Shown piece by piece: positions 21,882 through 33,082 of a stretch of 64,000 nt of DNA. Position 1 is the first letter of the stretch. The number at the start of each line of letters is the position of its first letter. A program made the position numbers and the translations under genes. Under the pieces are notes generated by a model, which made no database searches, was not told where the DNA came from, and was given only the letters and a program-made list of their open reading frames with translations. Source of the stretch: Roridomyces roridus (Eukaryota > Basidiomycota > Agaricomycetes > Agaricales > Mycenaceae); the NCBI GenBank assembly GCA_029378245.1, contig JARKIF010000041.1:124001-188000 (forward strand), in the 5' to 3' direction.

Positions 21882-22802
21882 ATGTCGCCCGGTTCGCCGA
21901 GGATACCACCCGAGCTAGAACGAGAAATCTTTGAGATTCTGGCCTCCGTGGACCCTGACTCTGTTTCGCAGCTGATTCTGGTGGCCCAGCGCGTCAAAAT
22001 ATGGTGTGTGGGTCCGTACTGTACATGTCACGACGGTGGATGCACATCGCCTTACCGTGACTCCAGGGTCGAGAAATATCTCTATCCCATCATAATTCTC
22101 TCTTATTGGGGTTCCGATACTCGAGGGGGTTATCCATTCCACGACAGCCAGTCACTCTCCCGCTTCAACCGAATTCCACCGTCGATCCTGGAGAATTCCG
22201 TTTATCATCTCTATCTGGACGGTGTGAGCAGCCATCGCGCCTACTCGGTTTTGTCCTCTTGCAGAGCTGTTCGCGACCTTTGGATCAATTGCGCCCACTC
22301 TTCGCTCCTCGATCTCGCCGGTGAACTACCTCTGCAACGGCTCCACTGCGATCCGCTGCTGTTTTTCAGGAGCCAGAGAAACATCGATTTTGGACACCCC
22401 ATCTTCACCCACATCACTCACCTAGAGTTGTTCTTCGACTCTGGGGCTCACAACCAGGAGGTCATCACCTCAGTGTGGACTGGTTTAGCTAGTATCCCGC
22501 ATCTCACTCACGTTGCTTTCTCGGAAAGCCAATTCCTCAGCACGGTGGCACCACAGCTGCTGAAGACGTGTGGCTCCCTGCGCGTTCTCATTTTCCTACC
22601 CACGAACGTTGACCTTGACGCCCACGTTCCCAACATCCCTCATCTTGCGGAGGATGTCCGCTTCGTGCAGATTCTTGTCTCGTGCCGGTTCAGCTTCCTA
22701 GACGACTGGAAGCGTGGAGCTCTCGGTGGCAGAGACTATTGGAGTCAGGCTGAAGCCTTGATTGCGAGGCGCCGGAGTGGCGAGATTCCTGGTGCGTCTT
22801 GA
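21882..22802 (+). CDS. F-box-like protein
   Basis: A member of the Agaricomycete family that opens with a degenerate F-box: IPPELEREIFEILASVDPDS, then LILVAQRVKIW at residues 8-42. Exons are 21882-22003 and 22067-22802. The 63-bp intron (22004-22066) has GT..AG ends and no stop codon. Splicing restores the family pattern RVKIWVEKYLYPIIIL, so I prefer the 285-residue spliced form to the 306-residue read-through. The remainder is LRR-like without clear repeats (ITHLELFFDSGAH, LRVLIFLPTNVDLDAH). A role as an SCF-type adaptor is possible but unproven, because the F-box is weak. Confidence 0.78.
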   Translation: MSPGSPRIPPELEREIFEILASVDPDSVSQLILVAQRVKIWCVGPYCTCHDGGCTSPYRDSRVEKYLYPIIILSYWGSDTRGGYPFHDSQSLSRFNRIPPSILENSVYHLYLDGVSSHRAYSVLSSCRAVRDLWINCAHSSLLDLAGELPLQRLHCDPLLFFRSQRNIDFGHPIFTHITHLELFFDSGAHNQEVITSVWTGLASIPHLTHVAFSESQFLSTVAPQLLKTCGSLRVLIFLPTNVDLDAHVPNIPHLAEDVRFVQILVSCRFSFLDDWKRGALGGRDYWSQAEALIARRRSGEIPGAS

Positions 22803-24037
22803 TCGTATTTGCGCCAGCCCGTGTGTCTGACTCGAGCCAGTTGACCATTTTGTGCTCAAAGCATTCGTCGGCAACTCGGAGTCATCCAACGAACTCGCTG
22901 GCGACACCCTTTGGCTCATTGGATGACGTTCATTCCGATACCCCAATGGGATGGAGTTTGGTTTCAGAGTATACATGGGCGGCGCTGTCAGGGCCTGTGC
23001 CTGCCAATTAGTACGAGTTGGAGAACTGATATATCCGCATGAAGTGTCCCCCGGGGAGCCTCGCTCAAACCCCCCACTGTGTAGACGGGAGCCAGACTCG
23101 AGCATGTATGTCTCTGCTTTCCGGAAATTCCTGAATGAAACAAAAAGCAAACAATTGATGCCCTATTCTGCCGGGCGGACTCGAACCGCCGTGGATAGCG
23201 GCGCCTGTCTTGGTTCATAGTCAGTTTTTGTAGGCACTGCGTGGCCCTGTCTGGAAAGAAATTGGATGGAATTATGGCTGGCCAATGTGAGCACGGTCCA
23301 GTGGGCAGTTCTATTTGCGAAGGTGTTTTTTCGGTCATGAGGACGTACCTATTTCTCAAGAAAATACAAACACCACAAGGCCTTATGTCTTCGGGCAGAA
23401 TCGAACTGCTGTCACCCGCGAAGAGAGATACCAGGGACCTGTAGTGAACTGTGATTTGACGAAACATCACGGTTGGAGACTCCTTGGACCCGCGCCGCTG
23501 GCAGTTGGCCAGTCAAAAAAAAATGCCTGTTGCAGAGTCGCAGGGTGCTTGACCGCGTAAATATGTGCCAGAATCACAAGCCCGCTACCCCGCAAAGCAG
23601 GAGGAGGATGCTGCATGCACGGGTCCAAGCTCGAAAAAAAAGAAAATCGATCGAAAGACCACCGACGTCTTCGGGCGGGTTCGAACTGCACGGAGACTGC
23701 GGAGCATTGCGGGCGCGATAGCTCGGTATTTGGGTTCATCCTACATGTGTAGACTTTGTAGACTTGGAGGAGAAAGAGAAAATTTGGAGAAAGTCCAAGT
23801 GGCAGAATGGGTATTTGCCAAGCAGCCACGCCCATTAATCTGGTAATGTGGATGGAGCCATTGCGCCGCATGGCAGGTACGAATTACTATTATTAGACCG
23901 GCGTACTTTCTTTGGGCGGGTCGGCAGTCCCACTTCACACAATCAACGTCTCGAAATTCGGGACCTCAAGACCGTGATGAGAAAATTCGGGATGGTATAT
24001 AAGCCAGGGATATCGGAGCAGCAACTTAACTTGCCCG
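22803..24037. other. Gene-poor region with inverted SINE-like boxes
   Basis: B-box-like motifs in minus orientation lie at about 23170-23188 (GGCGGACTCGAACCGCCG), 23394-23410 (GGCAGAATCGAACTGCTG) and a degenerate one at 23673-23690. Each is preceded by an A-rich run. No gene is supported. Confidence 0.5.
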
Positions 24038-24992
24038 ATGATGCGACTCGGATTCTTGACCTTGGCCCTCTTCCCTATCCTCGGACTGGCGGGTTCCGTA
24101 AGCCCAGGCGGGGTCCAATCCAAGACATCGTACCTCGTTCCCTCCGGGAGCCGTATCACGCATGTGGGAGATGAAATCCACGTCCTCGACCCCGACGGCA
24201 CCACTGTACACCCCACGCCCCAAATTTCCAGTCGTACCCCAATCTCGTCCCGCCAAGAGGAATCAGGCTACATCGCCTTCGCATTCTGGGCAAGCCCCAA
24301 CCAGACGTCCAATGTCATCGCGTCGTTCAACACGACGTGGACCGTCCCACCCGACCCAGAGACTTCTAACGGGCAGCTGGTGTATTATTTCAATTCAATC
24401 AACCAGCAGGCGGGTGCTTCGACTATTATCCAACCTGTTCTGCAAGTAAGTTAGGCCGTCATTCGTCAGCGTGGATTGTGACTTGATTGGCAGTGGGGTG
24501 TGTCGCCCGCCGGGGGAGGGGATTACTGGAGCGTCGCAAGCTGGTATCTATTCAGTGAGTCCTTGGCGAAGAGGTTGGATATGAACTTAACTGCATACGC
24601 TCCCAGACGGATCGGAAATAGAATGCTTCACGACCCCCGTCCGCGTCAACGCTGGGGACGTGCTCCACGCGAACATCGAGCTCACATCGACGACCGCCGG
24701 CACCGCGTACAACTACACTGTCGAGTTCAGCAACGTGCCCGGGACGACGCTCCATGTCGAGAATGCCGTCGAGGCGTATACGGCGGCGCTGGAGACGCTG
24801 GAGGCCTACGGTGTCACTTCGGCGAGCGATTATCCTACGGGGACGACTGTGTTTGAGGATATCCAGATGCGGATGCAGGATGGCAGCGTTCCTTCTTTGA
24901 TGTGGGGAATTCAGAATGATGAGGCGGACGGAATCAGCATGGTCATTGATAAGGATGGGGCGGAGGGTGGAAGACTCACGCTTGTATATTGA
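24038..24992 (+). CDS. Small secreted protein of unknown function
   Basis: Exons 24038-24445, 24494-24554 and 24607-24992 sum to 284 residues in exact frame. A signal peptide is clear (MMRLGFLTLALFPILGLAGS). The mature part has several N-glycosylation sites (PNQTSN, FNTTW) and a conserved-looking core: TWTVPPDP, VYYFNSINQQAG, QPVLQWGVSPAGGG and YWSVASWY over the two introns, then a beta-rich C-terminal half (FTTPVRVNAGDVLHANIEL, YNYTVEFSNV). It resembles a family of fungal and bacterial secreted beta-sandwich proteins that I recall by pattern only. No catalytic signature of a named enzyme family was identified. The two ATGs at the start are adjacent; the first was taken. Confidence 0.8.
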
Positions 24993-25822
24993 GTTCAGAT
25001 TCCGGAGATTAATTCTAGTAGCATATTGGCCACAAGGAGACCGCCAGAAAGAGAAGCAATTTGGTTTTAGGGGGCAGCTCCTAGTTCAGAGTGCCAGGCA
25101 GAAGAGATCCAGACGCAAAACAAGCCGGAACGCCCCCGAAGTGGAAGAACAGGGAGATACAGAGACGCACGTAGACCTAGCTCTACGAGAGCAGATGCAA
25201 TCTGCAGATGCCTTGATCCCTGGGGAGCTAGAGAAGGTTGAACTGTCCGCCGGATAAGGATGTGCCATATAGTGCGTGCATCTGACGGCGGTCGCCTGAA
25301 AAAAAAAACCCCATATTTGACAACCTCCCCATCGTCTCCAGGGGGAATCGAACCGCCTTGGCTCTTGAATTGCACTGTACAGTGTAAGCAGAGGAGACAG
25401 TTGGGACGACGATCGTACCGATGTATATGAAGACGCGCAGAGAATCCGGATGGCGCTGCGTCAGCAGTTGTGCATCGGGTCGTTCCAACGGGATAGGGTC
25501 TATTCCGGCGGCTGCAAGGTGACAATTAACAGAACGCGGATATCGAGGAGCGCCCACCTTCCGAGTTTATTTGCATACGAGGAGAGATGTCAAAGCAAGT
25601 AGACTTGAGAGCGTATGGAGTCACTGTAAACATGGTGTATTTACTCCTTTTCGTTTTGCACCTGTAATGAATCATTCCAACGAGAGAGAGATGTTACATG
25701 TAATACGTCGAGGAAACCAAAAAATGTCAAAGTTTCCCGATCACGGCTTCAGGCGGAATCGAACCGCACTCGAAGTCAGCGCCACGCAGAGAAGTGTTGA
25801 GACTTGTGTTGGTTTCAGCGAG

Positions 25823-25980
25823 TGAATGGGTCAATCCGGGAACAACATCTGAGGACCGGAAGGCCATGTGGCTTTTCAATATCGTTCCAGAAGAGAAAAA
25901 TGACACTCATATTTCTGCTGAAACAAAAGGAATAATCACGCCAACTTTATCACGTCTTAAGGCGGAGTCGAACCGCCGCC
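25823..25980 (-). repeat. SINE-like element, family A
   Basis: The end block GAATGGGTCAATCCGGGAAC, a degraded middle, and the box GGCGGAGTCGAACCGCCGCC lie in the family order. Confidence 0.5.
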
Positions 25981-26064
25981 ACTCCCGGGGGAGCATCGTA
26001 TGAAAACAGAGGAGTACATGACGCCCCGGCGGACACCTCCCTTCACTCCACCTCTAGACACTGC

Positions 26065-26232
26065 CATGGATCAATCCGAGAAGAGCAGCTCAACTGAGGA
26101 TCAGGTTGAAGTAAGCCACGCGCAGATGGCCATATGGGAAGCCTACGCACCTTGGATGGATATGATTTCCATCCGTTCCAAAAGAAGACAAAAAAGAACC
26201 GTTTGCAATTCTAGCAGAATCGAACCGCCGGG
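26065..26232 (-). repeat. SINE-like element, family A
   Basis: The end block is GGATCAATCCGAGAAGAGCA, the A-box-like part GCTCAACTGAGGATCAGGTT, and the box AGAATCGAACCGCCGGG. Confidence 0.5.
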
Positions 26233-27312
26233 CACGCGAAGAGGAGAGTTACCGCGGCAGTGGGCGCAGGTACGGGTGCATCCAATCAGGGAGCTAGACC
26301 TACATAGAGAGGAAATTGCAGTTATCGGTCTCCAATGCTAAACTGAGCCTGGAAGGTGACGGTGGACGAGGTGCGTCAAGTGTACCCCTATTGATGCCTG
26401 ATTCAAGAAAAAAAAAGTGTTCTCTGACGCCATTTCTATACGTCCTCACGCGGAATCGAACCGCCTCTGGGGGTGTTAGGCTTGTCTCGCCAGTGTACGA
26501 ACTTGAAGAGGGGTAAGCAGTTGGCATGCGCATGATTGTACACACTTACTTTAAATTGAGATGGCGATACCGCTCCGTCGGGAATCGCTGGCCGTTCGGA
26601 CTCCGGATCCCTCGTCCGAGTCCGAGTCGGTCTGTTCCAGCGGGACAGGGTCTATCAGGCTGTAAATAGAAAGTGAATTCAATTGAACGCGGATATCTGC
26701 GAGCGCCCCCACATACGTACACATGGACAGTAGACGCCGAACAATGGCGCATGCGTGCGAGTTTAGCGTGGGCTTGAAATTTGAATGGACTCGTGGGGAG
26801 GGAAAGAAAAGGCAGATCAAACGCCCGAGTAACGTTAAACCTATTGCCACATCACCATTCGAATGCGTGGTTCGGCGATCAGCTGGCCTGGGATTTTTTT
26901 TGAGTCGAGGATCATTCTTCGGGGTGTTGCAATGGCGCGCACCGTGGGCTGAATTCATTCATTCATTTCTAATCGGAATGCTGATGGGATGTCGAACGCC
27001 GTCGGCGGAAACGTGGTAGGAATCAAGGTGAAGAAGCAAGAAGAAGTCGGGTTGGAATTGGGATTAGACGCCGGGGGGTGAGAAGAAAGGAACAGGGGGT
27101 AGTTCAAGATTGGTTGCTTCGGAGAGGAGTCTCGGAATATATGCCACAGCCAGACGACAGACACAGCCTTGTGTCCAAGAATGGCAGGCTCGGATCACGC
27201 GCCCCGATGCGTCGAGAGACATTGACGTGTGCTAACACGAGGCAGTCATCGCGCATCGGGACAAGGGAAGATCCAATTCGGGAGCTCGAGTCAGGAAAGG
27301 CGGGTTGTTTTT

Positions 27313-27555
27313 TTACCAGAAGATATTGACGTGCGCCCACAGGAGTGATTTCCCATTTTCGTGGGCCCATTTGCCCCAATAAATGTGTGTGGCCAATGCG
27401 GCGCCGATCAGACAGGTGATCACAGGACTCAGAAAGGCTTTTGTCGAGGGCGACAAAGGAGTGGCGCTTGTTATGGGCTGCTGGGGACGCGAGGGGATTG
27501 TGTGCAAAGAGAGGGAGCGGAAAAAGGGCAGCATTGGCCGAGTGGCCGGTGGCAA
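27313..27555 (-). CDS. Hypothetical small one-pass membrane protein
   Basis: 80 residues, not recognised. The N-terminal half is rich in Ser, Pro, Thr and Arg without acidic residues, which could be a mitochondrial presequence. One membrane segment is likely around residues 43-63 (FLSPVITCLIGAALATHIYW), followed by a basic/aromatic tail. It lies head-to-head with the phosphopantetheinyl transferase homologue, 241 bp between starts. More exons downstream on the minus strand are possible. Support is only composition, membrane segment and position. Confidence 0.35.
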   Translation of the reverse strand: MPPATRPMLPFFRSLSLHTIPSRPQQPITSATPLSPSTKAFLSPVITCLIGAALATHIYWGKWAHENGKSLLWAHVNIFW

Positions 27556-27796
27556 AGAAGTGTTTATGCTTAGCTAATCGGCACGTGTACTGAGATGGAA
27601 AACGCTGCCTCCATCTATCATGACCCAAGCCCCTTCGCCTTCTTCAGCAGCATATAACCATCCTCCTTGGCCTCGATATTCTCCCCACCCAGTTTCCAGA
27701 CGAGTGCTTGCCCCGTGCTGAGGTGCCGTGACCTTCCATTCTCCGACTTGGCGCACAGCTGTGGCGTGCTCAGACCGACTTGTCTTAGACCCACAA

Positions 27797-29025
27797 ATGG
27801 CCACGGATTGTCCCATCCTTGTATGGATGTTGTCGCTGAATAGAGAGTACTCGCTCGAGGTGCGTCGCCCGCCGTCCGCCCCCTTATCCGCTACTGATCG
27901 ATAACGCCCGCAGGAGTACAGCGAATGCCACAAGGTCGTCGCAGAATGTGTCCCACACGCCAACATCCCTTTCGACCCACCCAATGCAGACAGCTTTCGT
28001 CCGTCTTCTGCTCTCCCTGTCGTCTCTCCTGCTCATCCTGTGCCACAGGACAAGTCATGACCCACCTTCTACCCCTACTTATGATGCGCCATCGACGAAT
28101 ACCACGCGCCAAATGGAGGGACTGTGTAACGCAGAACGGGAAGCATTGGATAGAGCAGGTACGTGGCGGCTATTCTTACGCGACCGCGTGGTGCCACGAG
28201 CGCAGTAAGCCCTTGCCCAGGCGAGGCTGTGTCGACTAATAGGCGGACATGACTCGGCGACGCGTCCACACGTTCCCCGTTCCGCCCATGTTTCATCCCT
28301 CCGTGCTCACACCACGCCGTATCTAGACACCCGATGACATGCCACCCGAAAAATTCTTACACTCGATGATTGGCTACCACCTCGCATTCGAGACATCGCT
28401 TTGCGGCATGGCCATGACGCAGGGTATACAACGCAAGGTCGTCAACATCGGCCTTGGCATCAAGCAGGTCGCGGTCGAGCCGCGCGGAGTCAGCGTGAAG
28501 GCCTACACGGAGAGTATGAGCCATAAGGTGCGCATCTTTTTTTTTCATTTCACATGCTCCCCGAATCCCCTTTCACTCCTCCGACTACACCGCATGCTGA
28601 CGCGTCCCTCCATTCCATTCCAGCTCACCGCCACGGAACTCAGCCTCCTCGAGCCCTCGCTCGGCGACGAAGTCGTCCTCCGACGTCTCTGCATCATCCT
28701 CTCCCTCAAACAAGCCTACATAAAAGCCATCGGGCAGCCCACTGGTTTCGACTGGGCGCGCCTCGAATTCAACATCCCCGCCAAGACTGCGCTCGGGGAC
28801 AACCATCCGCTCCAAGGCTGGGAATTTCGGATCTTCCGCGCCAAGTTGGGGGTGGCGAGGAGGGATGTACTCGTTGAGGAGCATTATCAGTGCGTTTGTG
28901 CGTTCTTCCGGGGGACAAAGGAGAGTACCTTTGTGTGGTACGAGACGGTGAAGGATTTGGAGAGTTGGGTCCAGTTTATTAATATTGACCAGATGGTCAA
29001 GGTTATCTCAAAGTTGACGGCTTGA
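27797..29025 (+). CDS. 4'-phosphopantetheinyl transferase (Sfp-type) homologue with altered active-site motifs
   Basis: Members move the phosphopantetheine arm of CoA onto carrier domains of fatty acid, polyketide, peptide or aminoadipate-reductase enzymes. Exons 27797-27859, 27914-27998, 28049-28158, 28327-28527 and 28624-29025 sum to exactly 286 residues. The N-terminal lobe reads CPILVWMLSLNREYSLEEYS. The middle has GYHLAFETSLCGMAMTQG, then VNIGLGIKQV where the family has (V/I)G(V/I)D, and later LSLKQAYIKAIGQPTGFDW where the family has KEA..K. So the Mg-binding Asp and Glu are replaced by Gly and Gln as read. The C-terminal part (LEFNIP, ALGDNHPLQGWEFRIF) is well kept and the frame is intact, arguing for a working but divergent protein. 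The 168-bp intron 28159-28326 is unusually long for this window and may hide a small exon. Confidence 0.75.
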
Positions 29026-29739
29026 CGCTGTTGGCTTTCGTTCTGTTTCGTTTCGTTTCGTTCTGTGTTCTGATCTATAGTGTACTTGTATGACTCTGAC
29101 TGCTGACTGATTTCGTCTCTATCTCTGACTGTGTCTCTCTTTCCTACAGTACTTACATTACGGCGCGCGACACCTACATCCTCATGTGATCGTCTTATCA
29201 TCTACATGCCTCCGACCATCCATCTATCCATTGCTATAGCGATACCTGTCTACCAATCCGCTGTCATATTTCTAGCCCGTGGATACTGGTAAATGAACGC
29301 AACTTTTCGTTCGTTGCTGCTCCGACTCGTCGGCGGTTCGATTCCGCTTGAGCGTAGCATCACTTGTGAGCAATGCTTTTGCTCGGGGCTCAAACACACC
29401 GTACCTTCTAGTCGAGGCGATATCCGCTTGAGGAGCGAAAATTCGATCGAGGCTGCCGGCTTTCCTAAAATGGTCTGCCTGTTCGATTGTGTGTGCTTGA
29501 TGATGCATCGATGATGGGTAGGTGTGTTTCGTTGTGTTTGTTTAATTGCTCGATGGAGGCCTTGCTGTAGAAATTAGAATAGATTATCGCTCACGATATC
29601 AAAAGCTGGTTCGTGATCAGCCGCCGGCAGATTCGTTTGATTTGAGGTGTGGAACCGACCATTGGCTAATCGTTTGTACTGCAATTTTCCCTCTCTCTTA
29701 CTGTCAGTAGGATCCTGGATCCACTCAGCACTGTGACTG
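29026..29739. other. Intergenic, one tRNA-like box
   Basis: GGCGGTTCGATTCCGCTTGA at 29331-29350 is a B-box-like motif of the family A kind in plus orientation. Nothing else is supported. Confidence 0.45.
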
Positions 29740-29750
29740 AGCACACGTCT

Positions 29751-31240
29751 CAGCCAGTCCTTCGTTCGAGATCATGACGGTTCGCCTGAGGGAGGTGATC
29801 TGATCTTACCTTGGTTCGAATCCGCCGGAGCACTGGCATAGCCGTGCGAACTACACCGTAATGGTTCACTTTTTGCTCTCACTGTGCAGAACCTTTCCGA
29901 GTGATAGTGAATTCAATAAATGCCATGCATAAGATCATTAGCCAGCCCTTCGTTCGAGATGATTCGAGCGATTTGAGGAAAGTTCGAAGTGCCTTGTTTC
30001 GAATCCGCCGGAGGTCTGGCGTATTTGGGTGAACAGAGGTATTCCCTTTACAACTTACAACTATCAGCTCAGCCAACCCTGTCGTTCGAGGATGGTTCTT
30101 CGGCCAATTGCAAGTGAAGTCGCACCTTGGTTCGAATCCGCCGGAGGGTACATCCGAGTCCTCCTGTACGGGTTCGTCAATTTTTTCAACTAAGTATGTC
30201 CTGTGAGAACTTAAGATTTTCGTGCATGCGCAGTGCTTTCTGCATGGGGCTTGAGGCCCTGAGGAATAGATGATACCTTGAAATGTTGTTTGGCCAAGGA
30301 ATGTTTGCCATTTGAAGCCCTTGGTTTGAATTCCCCGGGATCCAAAGCCATTCCACCGATTCAAAGTTTCAACTTTCTCCTCAGCTGGGTCGTGCGTGGC
30401 CTCGAGCTCTCCCTCTAACCCGAGGGATGCCTAGATTCTTTTCCGATATATCCCATCCGAAGCTCAAATCTTCTCTTCGACGATCTCTGATACTTGGAGG
30501 AAAAGCGGCCCGGGGAAATCAACTTGCGCGCTTGACGCCGGTCATTATCATGTTCGTAAGTAAGACTTGGCCACTACCTGAAAGAAACACATTGAGTACT
30601 ATCAGCTGAGCCAGCCCTTCGTTCGAGACGGTTGTGCGACCAAGGAAAGTGTGATCTGCATACTGTAACTTGGTTCGAATTCACCGGAGTTCTTGCACGT
30701 GCGCGTCGTTGTTTAGTTTTTTTTCTTCTTTCAGTTTTCAGCTTTCCTCCTTCGCGCAAGTACCGCCTGCGTTATTTGACAAAGATTCTTGGGATACATG
30801 GATATAAAGTATCTACCATCAGCCAACCCTTCGTTTGAGATGATTCGAATGCCTCGGAATGAACAATTTCAGAAAAGTCTGGGGTTCGAATCCGCCGGTG
30901 GTTTGGCATGCGCCTTGGGTCATGTATATTTACCCTTTTTGACTCTTTTCTTCTCAGCTTTCTGCAATCCATCACATGTGGATTCCGGGCATATGAATTA
31001 CTATCAGCCAGTCCTTCGTTCGAGATGAGTCGGCCAAGAAGTCCCGGGAAGAAAAGTCACGAGCGTTTGTGAATTTTTCGATGTCCTCAACGTCCTCCTG
31101 AAGTATCTTTATTGCTCACCAAGTCCACAGCCTGAAATTCAGAAGTACTCCCAGCCAGCCCTTCGTTCGAGATGGTTCGGAAACTCCGGAAAAGGCTCGG
31201 TACATACATACCTGAGTTCGGATCCGCCGGAGGTCTGGCA
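29751..31240 (+). repeat. Cluster of about eight tRNA-like units, family B
   Basis: Units of roughly 80-100 bp start with CAGCCAGYCCTTCGTTCGAG and end with GGTTCGAATCCGCCGGAG then about TCTGGCAT. Positions: 29751-29840, 29940-30020, 30068-30150, about 30250-30345 (degraded), 30602-30700, 30819-30910, 31003-31040 (truncated) and 31151-31240. All lie in plus orientation, separated by 50-260 bp of unrelated, often T-rich sequence. The last motif matches a pol III B-box. Two inverted copies lie at 35.7-35.96 kb. Confidence 0.75.
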
Positions 31241-33082
31241 TGAAAGGGGGCCAATCTCTAGACTTTTTTATTCTCAGTGCTGTCGGTGTCTGCATCGAAA
31301 ACGTACACACCTACATTTCCCAGAGAGTAGGCAGCAAGTTTTGGGCCAGTCCGAGAAAAGAGAATTCACCTCCCCTTGTGGCTTGAAGTTCCAAAGTTGC
31401 CAACGAATGTCTAGGCAATGCGATCCGATAAGTATCCCATTGGAAGCCTTCCTTTCCCTTCCGGGATCTCTGATATCCATTAGATATGACGATGTTGAAC
31501 TCGAGATGCGGTTTCGACTCACCGCCGACCAGTCCAGCTTCGAGTTTTCGTTGTCCGAGACGGAAGATAGCCAAATCTTCACATCAATAGGCTGTGTACT
31601 GGTCTTGGTGGTCCTCGGCTTGTGGCAGTTCTTGAAACCAGTAATATCAGCGAGAGCCAAGATTGGATTAAGTATTTACCACCCCCGCTGAAGAGAAGCA
31701 GCGCACCCTTGATCACAATTGCCGTCCTCAAACGCCGTCTGACAATCTGAAGTTAATCGGGCGGGATTCACGAGGCACGGCGAACAGAAAGCTCTAAGCT
31801 GCAACACCGGGTGGGCGGGTCGGCTGTTTCTTATTCTTATTCTTATGCAATCGACGCGGGCTCGGGCTCGGGCATCACGGGTGGACGAACAGGTCGACTT
31901 TAGCTTTAGCGTGTGTCTCAGTGTCGCGGAGAACATATGTACATGCATAGGCATACGTACATCTTGTCTCTGTTGCCGGCAGCGGGCATCCCGGATGTCT
32001 TGCCTGCGAACTCGGTGGACTTGCGCTTCCCGATCTATGTATGTTGAAGATGAGGGTACCAAGCGGGGAGGCAGAGACAAAGACTCTTCAGGGCAACGCG
32101 GATCTCTTCCATAGGTATATTGAACCGAACAGATTTATCCTTCCGTCATTCCGTGGCGTCCTGGGATGAATGCGGTGGAGAGCAGATTGAGATTGAGATG
32201 GTGTCGGGATTATGTACAGAGATATAGGGCGAGTGAGACGCGGGCTCGACGGCGGGTGAGTGGTTTGACGGTTTGACAGCACCCGGACGGGAATCGGAGG
32301 GGAGCATTTAAGTAGGCTGGGGTGCATTGGTGTGTTATTACTCCCGGGAGTCGAGACACCGAGCAGGGCATGTATGTATGTATTATATGATATAGCACTT
32401 GGAGTCGAATGCGCATGCAAGATGGCGATGCCTCTGGGTGGGTCGAGGTCGAGAGCTAAATATGCCTTGATGGACGAGGCATTGCGTGGGATGTGAGTGG
32501 GGAACATAACAGTGATCTCGAAGAGAAGACGTGATATTAGTTGATGGGAGCACCCAGGGAATGTCAGATTCGGATTGATGGGTTGGACGAGAATAAGAAT
32601 GGTTTTAGTGTTTGTGGGACGCCACCAGGTGTAAGCCGCAAAAACGAGTACGAGTCTCGAGACGATATCCCGCTTTGACCGGTACCCGTGAAGCAGTGTG
32701 CCAAGTGATTGAGGGCCGGCGAGTTGCGAGAGGAGGGGAGTGAATCACAGCCTGGTTCCAGAGTGGGGTCGTCATGGGCTAGTAGCTACAGGTACAGCAA
32801 GAAGATCACCACCAATGATGGCTTCTCGCTCCTCCCACAGTGCGTGTATTCGTGATTTTGCTGCCGTTCCGCACGCTGAGCCCAGGAGATTCAGAGCACA
32901 GGGTCCAAGGACGAGAGCTGAGAGGTGCCAGCAGCCAGATGTCGTCTGAATCAGAACAGTTGTCAAGGTGGGAATAGCCGACGGGTGTGGGTGTGTCGGT
33001 GTTTGGACGTGCGACGGCCATCAATCCGTTAATGGTTTGATCTCCTACCGTCGTCGCCTTAAAGCTACCCACAGCATACACC
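31241..33082. other. No gene seen
   Basis: Overlapping open frames on both strands at about 31280-31690 and 32090-32500 lack domains, consistent splicing and codon bias. No firm call is possible. Confidence 0.45.

Larger units (their letters stand above)
24993..27312. other. Gene-poor region with several inverted SINE-like copies
   Basis: B-box-like motifs in minus orientation lie at about 25341-25356, 25752-25768, 25961-25977, 26215-26230 and 26450-26465. Family A end blocks occur at about 25823-25860 (GTGAATGGGTCAATCCGGG) and 26065-26110 (GGATCAATCCGAGAAGAGCA). No gene is supported. Confidence 0.5.

Noticed and set aside
29751..31240. CRISPR array
   Set aside because: Units are 80-100 bp, diverged and irregularly spaced, and the genome is plainly eukaryotic.
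31274..31691. Overlapping frames on both strands next to the family B cluster
   Set aside because: Neither shows a domain or codon bias; their mutual overlap suggests chance.
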